Shown: positions 36,231 to 44,933 of the stretch, piece by piece
Layout of the letters: each line of letters opens with the position of its first letter
Position numbering within the stretch: the first letter of the stretch is position 1
Source of the DNA: Burkholderia cepacia ATCC 25416
Lineage (GTDB): Bacteria; Pseudomonadota; Gammaproteobacteria; Burkholderiales; Burkholderiaceae
Length of the DNA stretch: 64,000 bases
Assembly (NCBI RefSeq): GCF_001411495.1
Contig: NZ_CP012981.1
Location: 3,162,001 to 3,226,000 of the forward strand
Direction: 5' to 3'
Notes under the pieces: generated by a model
Told to the model about the DNA's origin: nothing
The model's input: only the letters and a program-made list of their open reading frames with translations
Database searches by the model: none
Translations under genes and position numbers: made by a program

Positions 36231-37160
36231 ATGAGTCAGCAACGCGAGGCGATCGACACGTACCTCTTGCGCGTCTTGCACACCTTGTTGATGGAGCGCA
36301 GCGTCACGCGCGCGGCCGTCAAACTGAACCAGTCGCAACCGGCGATCAGCGCCGCGCTGCGGCGCCTGCGCGACATCACCGGCGATCCGCTGCTGGTGCG
36401 CGGCAAATCCGGCATGGTGCCGACCGAATACGGGCTGCGCCTGCTCGAGCCCGTGCAGAACGCGCTGCGTGAAATCGAGCGGATCAAGTTCCAGCAGCAC
36501 AACTTCGACCCGGCCACGTCGATCCGCTGCTACCGGATCGGCTGCCCCGACTACCTGAACGTGCTGTTCGTGCCGACCGTCGTCGAGCGCTTTCGCCTGG
36601 CCGCGCCGAACGCGACGCTCGAGTTCCATTCGCTCGGCCCCGCCTTCGACTACGAGCTCGCGCTGGAGGACGGCAAGCTCGACATCGTCGTCGGCAACTG
36701 GCCCGAACCGCCCGAGCAGCTGCACCTGTCGAACCTGTTCGTCGACGAAATCGTCTGCCTGATGAGCAACACGCACCCGTTCGCGAAGCGTGGCGGGCTC
36801 ACGCTCGACCAGTACCTGAACGCGCCGCATCTCGCGCCGACGCCGTACTCGGTCGGCCAGCGCGGCGCGATCGACGTGCATCTCGCGCGCGAACGGCTCA
36901 AGCGCCACGTGGTCGTCACGCTGCCGTACTTCAACCTCGCGCCGTACGTGCTCGTGAAGTCCGACCTGATCTTCACGACAACGCGCCTGTTCGCCGATCA
37001 CTACGCGAAGTTCCTGCCGCTGTCGGTCGTGCCGGCACCGCTCGACTTCCCGCCGATGCAGTACTACCAGCTGTGGCACGAGCGCTGCCACTACTCCGAC
37101 GAAGTGCGCTGGCTGCGCAGCCTCGTCGCCGAAGCCACCCGGACGCTGATCGAAGCGTAA
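36231..37160 (+). CDS. LysR-family transcriptional regulator next to purine catabolism
   Basis: A 309-residue LysR regulator. The winged helix lies at about 10-70 (RSVTRAAVKLNQSQPAISAALRRLRDITGDPLLVR), followed by the linker helix and the effector-binding domain. The effector domain is of the NodD/LinR-like subgroup (GCPDYLNVLFVPTVVERFR). It converges with the 8-oxoguanine deaminase gene (37310-38722) and is a reasonable candidate regulator of the purine cluster; the ligand is unknown. Confidence 0.88.
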   Translation: MSQQREAIDTYLLRVLHTLLMERSVTRAAVKLNQSQPAISAALRRLRDITGDPLLVRGKSGMVPTEYGLRLLEPVQNALREIERIKFQQHNFDPATSIRCYRIGCPDYLNVLFVPTVVERFRLAAPNATLEFHSLGPAFDYELALEDGKLDIVVGNWPEPPEQLHLSNLFVDEIVCLMSNTHPFAKRGGLTLDQYLNAPHLAPTPYSVGQRGAIDVHLARERLKRHVVVTLPYFNLAPYVLVKSDLIFTTTRLFADHYAKFLPLSVVPAPLDFPPMQYYQLWHERCHYSDEVRWLRSLVAEATRTLIEA

Positions 37161-37309
37161 GCGCGCACGACGCGCGCGCCGGCCACGCCGCTGCGGTGTG
37201 GCCCGGTGTGGCCCGAAGCGGCCTCGTGCGGCCGCGCGTGACGGATCCCGGCCTCGGCCGCCACGCGCCCGACGTGCAGCGCGCGGCGCACTCTCCAGCT
37301 CAGTGCATA

Positions 37310-38722
37310 TCAGCGCGACGCCTCCACGAGTGCCTGCGCCAGCGCGTTATGCCGCGCGATGACGGGCGGCAGATCGAGCGTCGCCAGCCGCCCCTCCCGC
37401 ACCACCACCTTCCCGTTCACCACCGTGTACGCCGTCTGCGACGGCGCGCAGAACACGAGCGCCGCGACCGGATCGTGCAGCGCCCCCGCGAACAGCGGCT
37501 GGCGCAGGTCGAATGCGGCGAAGTCGGCGGCCATGCCGGGCTTCAGCGCGCCGATATCGTCGCGGTTCAGCACCTTCGCGCCGCCGAGCGTCGCGATCTC
37601 GAGCGCTTCGCGCGCGGTCATTGCATCGGGCCCGAAACCGACCCGTTGCAGCAGCAGCGCCTGCCGCACTTCCGCGACCATCTGCGCGCCGTCGTTCGAC
37701 GCGGAGCCGTCGACGCCAAGGCCGACCGGCACGCCCGCGAGACGCATCTTCTTCACCGGCGCGATGCCCGACGCGAGCCGCATGTTCGAGCACGGACAGT
37801 GCGCGACGCCCGTACCGGTGCGCGCGAACAGGCCGATGCCCGCATCGTCGAGCTGCACGCAGTGCGCATGCCACACGTCGTGGCCGACCCAGCCGAGATC
37901 TTCCGCATATTCGGCCGGCGTCATCCCGAACTTCTCGCGGCTGTACGCGATATCGTTGACGTTCTCCGCGAGGTGCGTGTGCAGCGACACGCCGTATTCG
38001 CGCGCCAGCACGGCCGCGTCGCGCATCAGCTCGCGGCTCACCGAGAACGGCGAGCACGGCGCGACCACCACGCGCAGCATCGCGTAGCGGCCTTCGTCGT
38101 GATAGGTCTCGATCAGGCGCTGCGTGTCGCGCAGGATCTCGGGCTCGCGCTCGACGACCGAATCGGGCGGCAGCCCGCCGTCGCGCTGGCCGACACTCAT
38201 CGAGCCGCGGCTCGCGTGAAAGCGCATGCCGATCCGCTGCGCGGCGCCGATGCTGTCGTCGAGGCGGCTGCCGTTCGGGTAGATGTACAGGTGGTCGCTC
38301 GACGTCGTGCAGCCCGACTGCAGCAGCTCGGCCATCGCGGTGAGCGTCGACACCTCGATCATCTCGGGCGTCAGGTGCGCCCAGATCCGGTACAGGTTCG
38401 TGAGCCAGCCGAACAGTTCGGCATTCTGCGCGGCCGGCACCGCGCGCGTCAGGCTCTGGTACATGTGGTGGTGCGTGTTCACGAGCCCCGGGATCACGAG
38501 GTGGCCGCGCAGGTCGAGCACTTCGTCGGCCGTGTCGGGCAGCTCGGCGCTCGGGCCGACCGCGACGATCCGGTTGTCTTCGATGTAGAGCCCGGCGTCG
38601 CGCAGCTCGCGACGCGTGTCGTCCATGGTCACGAGCACGTCGGCGTGCTTGACCAGCAGGGTTTTCGGGCGGGACGAGGAAGGGTTCGGCGCGCGTGCGC
38701 CAGCGTGCTGCTCGAGGTTCAT
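37310..38722 (-). CDS. 8-oxoguanine deaminase-like amidohydrolase
   Basis: A metal-dependent amidohydrolase of 470 residues in the guanine deaminase/AtzB-like group. Metal ligands are H84 and H86 in VNTHHHMYQS, later histidines in LHTHLAENVND and WHAHCVQLDD, and the aspartate in GLGVDGSASND. The pattern matches 8-oxoguanine deaminases, which convert 8-oxoguanine to urate. That product feeds the urate oxidase and HIU hydrolase encoded divergently next to it. Chlorohydrolases of related sequence are an alternative, but context favours purine use. Confidence 0.82.
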   Translation of the reverse strand: MNLEQHAGARAPNPSSSRPKTLLVKHADVLVTMDDTRRELRDAGLYIEDNRIVAVGPSAELPDTADEVLDLRGHLVIPGLVNTHHHMYQSLTRAVPAAQNAELFGWLTNLYRIWAHLTPEMIEVSTLTAMAELLQSGCTTSSDHLYIYPNGSRLDDSIGAAQRIGMRFHASRGSMSVGQRDGGLPPDSVVEREPEILRDTQRLIETYHDEGRYAMLRVVVAPCSPFSVSRELMRDAAVLAREYGVSLHTHLAENVNDIAYSREKFGMTPAEYAEDLGWVGHDVWHAHCVQLDDAGIGLFARTGTGVAHCPCSNMRLASGIAPVKKMRLAGVPVGLGVDGSASNDGAQMVAEVRQALLLQRVGFGPDAMTAREALEIATLGGAKVLNRDDIGALKPGMAADFAAFDLRQPLFAGALHDPVAALVFCAPSQTAYTVVNGKVVVREGRLATLDLPPVIARHNALAQALVEASR

Positions 38723-39240
38723 GCGTTCTCCGCGTCGGTTGCCCCCAGGCGCTGATCCTGGAGGCGGTCACACAGCCGTTCGAACGCTGAATCGCGGCAC
38801 GCTCCGGTGCCTGCGTCCGTTCGAACGCCCTGGCCCGGTTACCCGGCGTGCTCGCCGTCTTCGGGGTACGCGCGGGCCACAGGCCGACGCGCACGGCGGG
38901 AGGATCGCCCAAGCACGCGCCGCACACAATGCGCGATCCGGAATACCGCGCTTCACGGTTTCGATATGGTACGCCGCGCACCACCCGGCGAAAGGCCGGA
39001 AACACCCGAAAAGCCCGCCGGAAGCGGTATCCGGCATACCGTCGACAGCCGCTCATGCGCGGCGCATTATCTTTGATATCGCGCCCGTATTTGCGCGGGG
39101 AACCTTTTTACAATGCCTGCACGGCGCTCGCTTCAATCTCGCCGACGGGTATGTAGCCACGTGACGTGGAGCCTCGATCCGCCGCACAGTCAATGGATCG
39201 AGTCGCCGCCGAACCCCGCATTCACATAAGGACACAACGA
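38723..39240. other. Divergent intergenic region between the 8-oxoguanine deaminase gene and uraH
   Basis: A 518-base gap. The notable content is two identical copies of CCGTTCGAACGC at 38776-38787 and 38817-38828, 41 bases apart, on the deaminase side. The uraH side carries AT-richer DNA around 39065-39110 that may hold its promoter. I see no gene. Confidence 0.55.
38776..38828. promoter_or_regulatory. Pair of CCGTTCGAACGC palindromes, candidate operator
   Basis: Each copy contains the perfect ten-base palindrome CGTTCGAACG. The copies start 41 bases apart, about four helical turns, and lie 54-106 bases upstream of the deaminase start. This arrangement is typical of two operators on one face of the helix. 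Confidence 0.45.
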
Positions 39241-39594
39241 ATGGGAAAGCTCACTACCCACGTACTCGATACGGCGCACGGCCGTCCCGGCGCGGCAATC
39301 AAGGTGGACCTCTACGCGCTGGACGGCGAATCGCGCCGCGCGCTCAAGACCGTGCTCACCAATAGCGACGGCCGCTGCGACGAACCCCTGCTCGAAGGCG
39401 CCGCGCTCGCCGCCGGCGCATACGAACTCGTGTTCCATGCTGGCGACTACTTCGCGTCGCTCGGCGTGAAGGTGCCCGAACCCCGTTTCGTCGACCGCGT
39501 CGTGCTGCGCTTCGGCATCGCCGACACCGCTTCGCACTACCACGTGCCGCTGCTCGTGTCGCCGTGGTCGTACAGCACCTATCGCGGCAGCTGA
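39241..39594 (+). CDS. uraH: UraH, 5-hydroxyisourate hydrolase
   Basis: A transthyretin-like enzyme of 117 residues that opens 5-hydroxyisourate to OHCU. It has the N-terminal THVLDTAHGRPG motif with its catalytic histidine, a central R/K segment, and the diagnostic C-terminal YRGS. HYHVPLLVSPWSYSTYRGS is the family end. It sits 52 bases upstream of puuD on the same strand, coupling urate oxidation to hydrolysis of its product. Confidence 0.97.
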   Translation: MGKLTTHVLDTAHGRPGAAIKVDLYALDGESRRALKTVLTNSDGRCDEPLLEGAALAAGAYELVFHAGDYFASLGVKVPEPRFVDRVVLRFGIADTASHYHVPLLVSPWSYSTYRGS

Positions 39595-39646
39595 CATTCG
39601 AATCAGCGCCCGCATCAAACAAACGATTTGAGTCTGGAGGAGTTTC

Positions 39647-40840
39647 ATGGAAGGCTTCATCACCGACTGGCTGAACCTCGCGCTGCGATGGCTGCACGTC
39701 ATCGTCGCCATTGCGTGGATCGGCGAGTCGTTCTATTTCGTCGCGCTCGACAACAGCCTGAAACCGCCGACCGACCCGAACCAGCGCAAGCGCGGCGTGT
39801 TCGGCGAGCTGTGGCATGTCCACGGCGGCGGTTTCTACAACATGCAGAAATACACGGTCGCCCCGCCGGAAATGCCGGATGACCTGCATTGGTCGAAGTG
39901 GCCGTCGTACACGACCTGGCTGTCGGGCTTCTCGCTGTTCTTCGTGCTGTACCTGCTCGCACCGAACACCTACCTGATCGACAAGAGCGTGCTCGACATG
40001 GGCCCGGTGGTCGCCGTCGCGTCCGCACTCGGCTTCCTCGCGGCCGGCTGGATCGTCTACGACTCGCTGTGCCGCATCCTCGGCACCAACGACCGCGTGC
40101 TCGGCATCTGCGTCGGCATCTACGTGGTCGCCGCCGCCTACCTCGCGTGCCATATCTTCGCGGGCCGTGCCGCCTACCTGATCGTCGGCGCGATGCTCGC
40201 GACGATCATGTCGGCGAACGTGTTCTTCGTGATCATCCCCGGCCAGCGCAAGATGGTCGACAAGATGCTCAAGGGCGAAGAGCCGAACCCGATCTACGGC
40301 AAGCGCGGCAAGCAGCGCTCGGTGCACAACACGTACTTCACGCTGCCGGTCGTGTTCGCGATGCTGTCGAACCACTACGCGATGACCTACACGAACAAGT
40401 TCAACTGGGTCGTGCTCGTGCTGATCATGCTGGCCGGCGCGCTGATCCGCCAGTTCTTCGTGATGCGTCACCGCGGCAAGCAGCTGTGGTACCTGCCGAT
40501 CGGCGGCGTCGCACTGCTGTCGGGTGCGCTGGTCTGGACGATGCCGAAGCCGGTCGCACCGGAAGCGCAAGCGGCCAACGCACCGAAGATCGTGATCAAC
40601 GACATCATGCCGATCCTGCAGCAACGCTGCGTCGAGTGCCACTCATCGAAGCCGACGCTGATGGGCAGCGCGCCCGCGGGCGTGATGTTCGACACGCCGG
40701 ACGAAGTGTCGAAGAACGCACAGCGCATCTACGAACAGGCGGTGCGCCTGAAGGCGATGCCGATCGGCAACGTCACGCACATGACCGACGACGAGCGGAC
40801 GAAGCTCGCCGCCTGGTTCGAGGGTGGCGCGAACAAGTAA
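39647..40840 (+). CDS. puuD: PuuD, membrane urate oxidase with C-terminal cytochrome c domain
   Basis: A 397-residue inner-membrane protein with about eight hydrophobic segments (residues 5-310) and a C-terminal c-type haem domain: CVECH at 328-332 within VINDIMPILQQRCVECHSS. PuuD proteins oxidise urate to 5-hydroxyisourate and pass electrons to the respiratory chain, unlike soluble oxygen-dependent uricase. The domain probably faces the periplasm. It follows uraH and ends at a strong terminator. Confidence 0.93.
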   Translation: MEGFITDWLNLALRWLHVIVAIAWIGESFYFVALDNSLKPPTDPNQRKRGVFGELWHVHGGGFYNMQKYTVAPPEMPDDLHWSKWPSYTTWLSGFSLFFVLYLLAPNTYLIDKSVLDMGPVVAVASALGFLAAGWIVYDSLCRILGTNDRVLGICVGIYVVAAAYLACHIFAGRAAYLIVGAMLATIMSANVFFVIIPGQRKMVDKMLKGEEPNPIYGKRGKQRSVHNTYFTLPVVFAMLSNHYAMTYTNKFNWVVLVLIMLAGALIRQFFVMRHRGKQLWYLPIGGVALLSGALVWTMPKPVAPEAQAANAPKIVINDIMPILQQRCVECHSSKPTLMGSAPAGVMFDTPDEVSKNAQRIYEQAVRLKAMPIGNVTHMTDDERTKLAAWFEGGANK

Positions 40841-40887
40841 GCCGCCGTGCGCCGGGTGTGAGTGCCCGGTGCAATCCTCTCCGTTCT

Positions 40888-40915
40888 CGGGCCCGGTGAC
40901 GGGCCCGTTCTTTTT
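40888..40915 (+). terminator. Rho-independent terminator after puuD
   Basis: CGGGCCCG, loop GTGA, CGGGCCCG, then TTCTTTTT. Confidence 0.85.
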
Positions 40916-40941
40916 GGCGCGCCCCGGATGCCCTTCGCGTG

Positions 40942-41352
40942 TCAGCCGCGCGTCGCGTCGCGCTGGAGCGCGACGAGCGCATCGAGCGCGCGCGGGCCGT
41001 CGTCGAACGGCACGAAGATGTGATCGTGGTACGCGGCCGCCATCACGTTGCAGCTGATGCCGGCCGCGCCGAGTGCCCGCGCGAACGCCGCCGTGAGGCC
41101 GACGGCCGCCAGGTCGGAATGCACGGTCAGCGTGATCCAGGCCGAGCGGAACAGCACCGGCCAGCCGCGACGTGCAGCCGTTTCCTCGTCGACCACGACC
41201 GTCAGCCCTTCCGCTTCGCGGAACGTCGCAACGACTTCGGATAACGATACGTCTGCATCGGCCGGCAGCGACACGAAGGCGAACGCACCCGGATGCAGTT
41301 CGGGCTGCATCGTGCGCAGCAGGATCGCGAGGTCGTTTTCAGGTTGGCTCAT
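40942..41352 (-). CDS. ACT-domain protein
   Basis: A 136-residue protein of the small stand-alone ACT type: an N-terminal segment (LAILLRTMQPELHPGAFAFVSLP) then the regulatory-domain-like part with WITLTVHSDLAAVGLTAAFARALGAAGISCNVMAAAYHDHIFVPF. ACT domains bind amino acids; a free one may act as an amino-acid sensor. I chose ATG 41352; the upstream in-frame start adds 19 unlikely residues. It lies 75 bases downstream of a GcvA-like LysR gene on the same strand. Confidence 0.8.
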   Translation of the reverse strand: MSQPENDLAILLRTMQPELHPGAFAFVSLPADADVSLSEVVATFREAEGLTVVVDEETAARRGWPVLFRSAWITLTVHSDLAAVGLTAAFARALGAAGISCNVMAAAYHDHIFVPFDDGPRALDALVALQRDATRG

Positions 41353-41427
41353 CGGAAGAACACGCCCGGAACCGGGCATCGTGCGGTGGAGATGCGGGCA
41401 CGATAGCATGCGCCGCCGCTGCTACCG

Positions 41428-42348
41428 CTACGAGCGCATCGTCGCGACCTCGTCCGCGAGCCAGCCGCGCAGTGCGACGATGCGCGGATCGTCCTGCGTG
41501 CGTTCGGGATACACGACGTGATACGCAAGGCCCGGCGCCACCCCGACGCTCACGTCGAACAGCTGCACCACGCGCCCTTCCGCGAGATCGCGCGCGATCA
41601 TGTGCGGTTCCGCAAGACCGACCGCCGTGCCGTCCGTCACGGCCTGCACGACGTGGCTCGAATCCGGAAACGACACGCACCGGCTGTCGTCGAAACCGTC
41701 GACGCCGGCCGCGGCCATCCACGCCGACCAGCGCGGCCAGGTCACGCCGTCGACTTCGCAATCGACCTGGCAGAGCGTATGGCGCAGCAGATCGCGCGGC
41801 TTGCGCAACGGCGGCCCGGCCGACAGCAGTGCCGGGCCGCAGACCGCGACGACCGACGTATCGAACAGGCGCTGCGCGCACGCGTCGCGATAGCGCCCGG
41901 TGCCGAAGCGGATCGCGACATCGACGTCGTCATCGTCGAAATCGCGCAACCGGTCGGTGATGTCGAACGTCAGCTCGAACGCCGGATGCGCGGCCCTGAA
42001 ACGCGGCAGGCGCGGCAGCAGCCAGTGCGTCGCGAAACGCGCGCCGACCGACACGCGCAACTCCGTCTGCTCCCGCGCGATGCGCCGCGCCCGGGCCGTC
42101 GCGCGCTGCAGGCCCGCCAGCGCATCGGCGGCCGCGGCGGCCAGCACGACACCGGCCGGCGTCAGCCGGATGCTGCGGCTCGTGCGGACGAACAGTGCGA
42201 CGTCGAGCTGCGCCTCGATTTCCTTGATCTGATGACTGACCGCCGCCGGCGTCAGCCCGACCTCGTCGGCCGCCCGCGAGAAATTCAGGTGCCGCGCCGC
42301 CGCATCGAACGTCCTCAGCGCGCGCGTACCTGGCCACGTGCGTTCCAT
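41428..42348 (-). CDS. LysR-family transcriptional regulator, GcvA-like
   Basis: A 306-residue LysR regulator. The helix-turn-helix begins LRTFDAAARHLNFSRAADEVGLTPAAVSHQIKEIEAQL, the GcvA subgroup pattern, and the effector domain has ELTFDITDRLRDFDDDDVDVAIRFGTG. It is divergent from the aminotransferase gene at 42483 with 134 bases between. A TCAAA-N5-TTTGA dyad lies seven bases before its start and could be its binding site, so control of the divergent gene is likely. Confidence 0.9.
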   Translation of the reverse strand: MERTWPGTRALRTFDAAARHLNFSRAADEVGLTPAAVSHQIKEIEAQLDVALFVRTSRSIRLTPAGVVLAAAAADALAGLQRATARARRIAREQTELRVSVGARFATHWLLPRLPRFRAAHPAFELTFDITDRLRDFDDDDVDVAIRFGTGRYRDACAQRLFDTSVVAVCGPALLSAGPPLRKPRDLLRHTLCQVDCEVDGVTWPRWSAWMAAAGVDGFDDSRCVSFPDSSHVVQAVTDGTAVGLAEPHMIARDLAEGRVVQLFDVSVGVAPGLAYHVVYPERTQDDPRIVALRGWLADEVATMRS

Positions 42349-42354
42349 CGATCT

Positions 42355-42369
42355 TCAAACCGGATTTGA
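42355..42369. promoter_or_regulatory. Dyad TCAAA-N5-TTTGA, candidate LysR site
   Basis: A perfect 15-base dyad of the T-N13-A kind seven bases upstream of the LysR start, between two divergent genes. Confidence 0.35.
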
Positions 42370-42482
42370 TGACCGTTCCAAAACTACTCGTTTTTCAAGA
42401 TGCCATCAATCCGCAAACAATAGGCTTTCTTGACGATGCCGCGAGCCGCCCCGCGCTCGCGACCGAACCCGGAGATCCGCCG

Positions 42483-43298
42483 ATGACCGTTGCCCCGTTC
42501 CCGTCCGTCGTTCAGCTCAACGGCGGTGCCGCCACCCCGGACGCGCTCGCGTCGCTCGCATTCGCGGGCCACGCGCATTTCACCGCGATGCAGGTGCGCG
42601 ACGGCCGCGTACGCGGCCTCGACCTGCATCTCGCGCGGCTGCGCGATGCGTCGAACGCACTGTTCAATCAGGCACTGCCCGACGACCGGATTCGCGCGCT
42701 CCTGCGCGCTGCGCTCGAGCGCGCGCCGTCGGCGCTGTCGCTGACGGCGACCGTGCATGCGACGACGGGGGAATTCGTCGCGCCGCGCGACGACGAAGCG
42801 CTCGACGTGCTGGTGCGCACCGCCGCGCCGTCGTCGGGGCCGGCGGGCCCGCTCGATCTCGCGTTGTTCGATCACGAGCGCGTGCTGCCGGAGATCAAGC
42901 ACGTCGGCGAAGTCGCCAAGACGCACTTCCTGCGCCGCGCGATCGCGCAGGGTTTCGACGATGCGGCATTCGTCGATCGCCACGGACGCATCAGCGAAGG
43001 CTCGATCTGGAACCTGGCGTTCTGGACGGGCGACGCGGTCGTGTGGCCGGTGGCCGGCATGCTCGGCGGAGTCACGATGCGCATCGTGCGCCGGCAGCTG
43101 GCGCGCCTGGGCGTCGCGCAGCACGATCGCGAACTGACGCCGGCCGACCTGCCGTCGATGGCCGGCGCCGTCGTGATGAACTCGTGGACGCCCGGTGTCG
43201 CCGTGCACCGCTTCGGCACGGCGACGCTGCCGGACGCGTCGTCGTTCGTCGCCCTGCTGCATCGCGCGTACGAACAGGAGGTGTCCGTCGCGCCGTGA
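42483..43298 (+). CDS. Class IV aminotransferase family protein
   Basis: A 271-residue fold-type IV PLP protein, related to aminodeoxychorismate lyase and D-/branched-chain aminotransferases. The conserved first-domain segment HFTAMQVRDGRVRGLDLHLARL and the PLP-domain segments GRISEGSIWNLAFW and GGVTMRIVRR are visible; the PLP lysine should lie in EIKHVGEVAKTHF. I chose the ATG at 42483, preceded by CCGGAGATCCGCCG; the frame is open 39 codons further. Product uncertain. A RidA gene converges just downstream. Confidence 0.82.
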   Translation: MTVAPFPSVVQLNGGAATPDALASLAFAGHAHFTAMQVRDGRVRGLDLHLARLRDASNALFNQALPDDRIRALLRAALERAPSALSLTATVHATTGEFVAPRDDEALDVLVRTAAPSSGPAGPLDLALFDHERVLPEIKHVGEVAKTHFLRRAIAQGFDDAAFVDRHGRISEGSIWNLAFWTGDAVVWPVAGMLGGVTMRIVRRQLARLGVAQHDRELTPADLPSMAGAVVMNSWTPGVAVHRFGTATLPDASSFVALLHRAYEQEVSVAP

Positions 43299-43324
43299 CG
43301 CGCGGGCCCCGTGTCGGGCATGGC

Positions 43325-43729
43325 TCACCCGTCGACCGTCTCCGGCAGCCGCGCGATCGCCTTGATCTCGAACTGGAAGCCGTACAGCCAGGTCACGCCG
43401 ACGGCGGTCAGCGTCGGATGAGGCGCGTCGCCCCAGTACTCGGGGACGATCTCCCAGATCCGCTCGAACGTCGCTTCGGGATCGACGAGGAACACCGTCA
43501 CGTCGACGACGTCGTCGAACGTGCAGCCGGCCGCGCGCAGTACCGCGTTCAGGTTGTCGAACGCGCGGCGGACCTGCACGCCCAGTTCCGGTTCGGGCGA
43601 GCCGTCCTCGCGGCTGCCCACCTGCCCGGACACGAACAGGAAGCCGTTCGAGCGCAGCGCCGGCGAATAGCGGTTGCGCTCGTACAGTGCCTGCCGACCG
43701 GGCGGAAAAACCACGCTACGCTTTACCAT
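43325..43729 (-). CDS. RidA family protein (YjgF/YER057c/UK114)
   Basis: A 134-residue RidA-like protein. Canonical RidA hydrolyses reactive enamine/imine intermediates made by PLP enzymes. The motif RNRYSPALRSNGFLFVSGQVG and the central VRRAFDNLNAVLRAAGCTFDDVVDVTVFLVD are family hallmarks. The last segment, AVGVTWLYGFQFEIKAIA, lacks the usual C-terminal arginine-containing VEIEA form of the archetype, so it may be one of the other Rid subgroups. It is divergent from a LysR gene and next to a PLP aminotransferase. Confidence 0.88.
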   Translation of the reverse strand: MVKRSVVFPPGRQALYERNRYSPALRSNGFLFVSGQVGSREDGSPEPELGVQVRRAFDNLNAVLRAAGCTFDDVVDVTVFLVDPEATFERIWEIVPEYWGDAPHPTLTAVGVTWLYGFQFEIKAIARLPETVDG

Positions 43730-43750
43730 TCAGCACCTCCTTCGGTTTGT

Positions 43751-43766
43751 GGGGCGAAACCGCCCC
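43751..43766. promoter_or_regulatory. Dyad in the ridA-lysR divergent region
   Basis: GGGGCG, AAAC, CGCCCC form a perfect six-base stem in the 152-base gap between ridA and lysR, close to the ridA start. It could be an operator or an mRNA hairpin in the ridA leader. Confidence 0.3.
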
Positions 43767-43881
43767 GGCATCAACGATGAAGGCACTTTAAGGACGGTGG
43801 CGCGGCGAATAAACCGGCAACCCTGTCCAACACTGTTTGCGCGCCCCAAACAATTCCCGACCGACGCGGAGCCCTGACCCG

Positions 43882-44847
43882 ATGGACCGATTCGACGCAA
43901 TGCAGGCGTTCGCCCGCGTGGTGGAAGCCGGCAGCTTCACGAAGGCCGCCGAGACACTGCACATGAGCCGCACCACCGTCACGCAACTCGTGCAGCAGCT
44001 CGAGGCACGGCTGCGCGTGAAGCTGTTCAACCGCACGACGCGCAAGGTCGTCGTCACCGCGGACGGCGCCGCGTACTACGACCGCGTCGTGCGGCTGCTG
44101 GCCGACATGGACGATGCCGAAACCAGCCTGTCCGCGGCGTCCGCGACGCCCCGCGGGCGGCTGCGCGTGGACGTGCCGAGCCCGTTCGCGCGCCTGATCC
44201 TGATCCCCGCGCTGCCCGCGTTCCATGCGCGCTATCCGGACATCCAGCTCGACATGGGCGTGAGCGACCGCGTGGTGGACGTGATCGGCGAGAACGTCGA
44301 CTGCGTCGTGCGCGGCGGCGAGCCGACCGACCGCTCGCTGGTCGCGCGGCATGTCGGCGACCTGCGGCTCGGCGTGTACGCGTCGCCGGCCTATCTCGCG
44401 CGTGCCGGCACGCCGGCTCATCCGGACGAGCTGGAGGACTCGCATCACCGGATCGTCGGGTTCCTGTGGGCGCGCACCGGCAAGGCGTTGCCGTTTGCGA
44501 TGGCATGCGACGGCGAGCGGATCACCGTGCGCGGACGCTACGTGCTCGCGGTCGACGACGGCAATGCGTACCTCGAGGCCGGCCTCGCCGGGCTGGGCAT
44601 TCTGTGGCTGCCCGACTACATGGCCGGCGCGCATCGCGCCCGCGGCGAACTGGTGCCGCTGTTCGAGCGATGGCAGCTCGAACCGATGCCGATGTACGTC
44701 GCGTTCCCGCCGAACCGCCACGTCAGCGCGAAGCTGCGCGTCTTCATCGACTGGGCCGCCGGGCTGATCGCCGAGCATGCGCCGGTCGCGGACCGGCGCC
44801 GCGGTGCCCACGGTTCGCGCGACGCGCGCAAGACCGCGGCGACCTGA
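43882..44847 (+). CDS. LysR-family transcriptional regulator
   Basis: A 321-residue LysR regulator of the large DsdC/AaeR-like group, starting MDRFDAMQAFARVVEAGSFTKAAETLHMSRTTVTQLVQQLEARL. The effector domain contains GRLRVDVPSPFARLILIPALPAFHARYPDI. The ATG at 43882 gives the conserved start; an in-frame upstream ATG adds 15 residues. It is divergent from ridA and probably regulates it. A two-way terminator follows. Confidence 0.9.
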   Translation: MDRFDAMQAFARVVEAGSFTKAAETLHMSRTTVTQLVQQLEARLRVKLFNRTTRKVVVTADGAAYYDRVVRLLADMDDAETSLSAASATPRGRLRVDVPSPFARLILIPALPAFHARYPDIQLDMGVSDRVVDVIGENVDCVVRGGEPTDRSLVARHVGDLRLGVYASPAYLARAGTPAHPDELEDSHHRIVGFLWARTGKALPFAMACDGERITVRGRYVLAVDDGNAYLEAGLAGLGILWLPDYMAGAHRARGELVPLFERWQLEPMPMYVAFPPNRHVSAKLRVFIDWAAGLIAEHAPVADRRRGAHGSRDARKTAAT

Positions 44848-44872
44848 ATCGCGTCGAAACGGCGGCACCATG

Positions 44873-44901
44873 AAAAAACCCGCGCAACGTGCGCGGGTTT
44901 T
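44873..44901. terminator. Bidirectional terminator between lysR and allA
   Basis: AAAACCCGCGC and GCGCGGGTTTT form a symmetric hairpin flanked by A and T runs between two convergent genes. Confidence 0.85.
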
Positions 44902-44933
44902 CGATCGGCCATGGCGGAACCGCCAGCGACGAC

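Noticed and set aside
37190..37215. Short direct repeat of GTGTGGCCCG
   Set aside because: Only two copies in a GC-rich convergent gap; no sign of a functional repeat or mobile element.
38768..39164. Several short frames in the deaminase-uraH gap
   Set aside because: They overlap each other on both strands, lack ribosome-binding sites and have Arg-rich composition; better explained as a regulatory gap.
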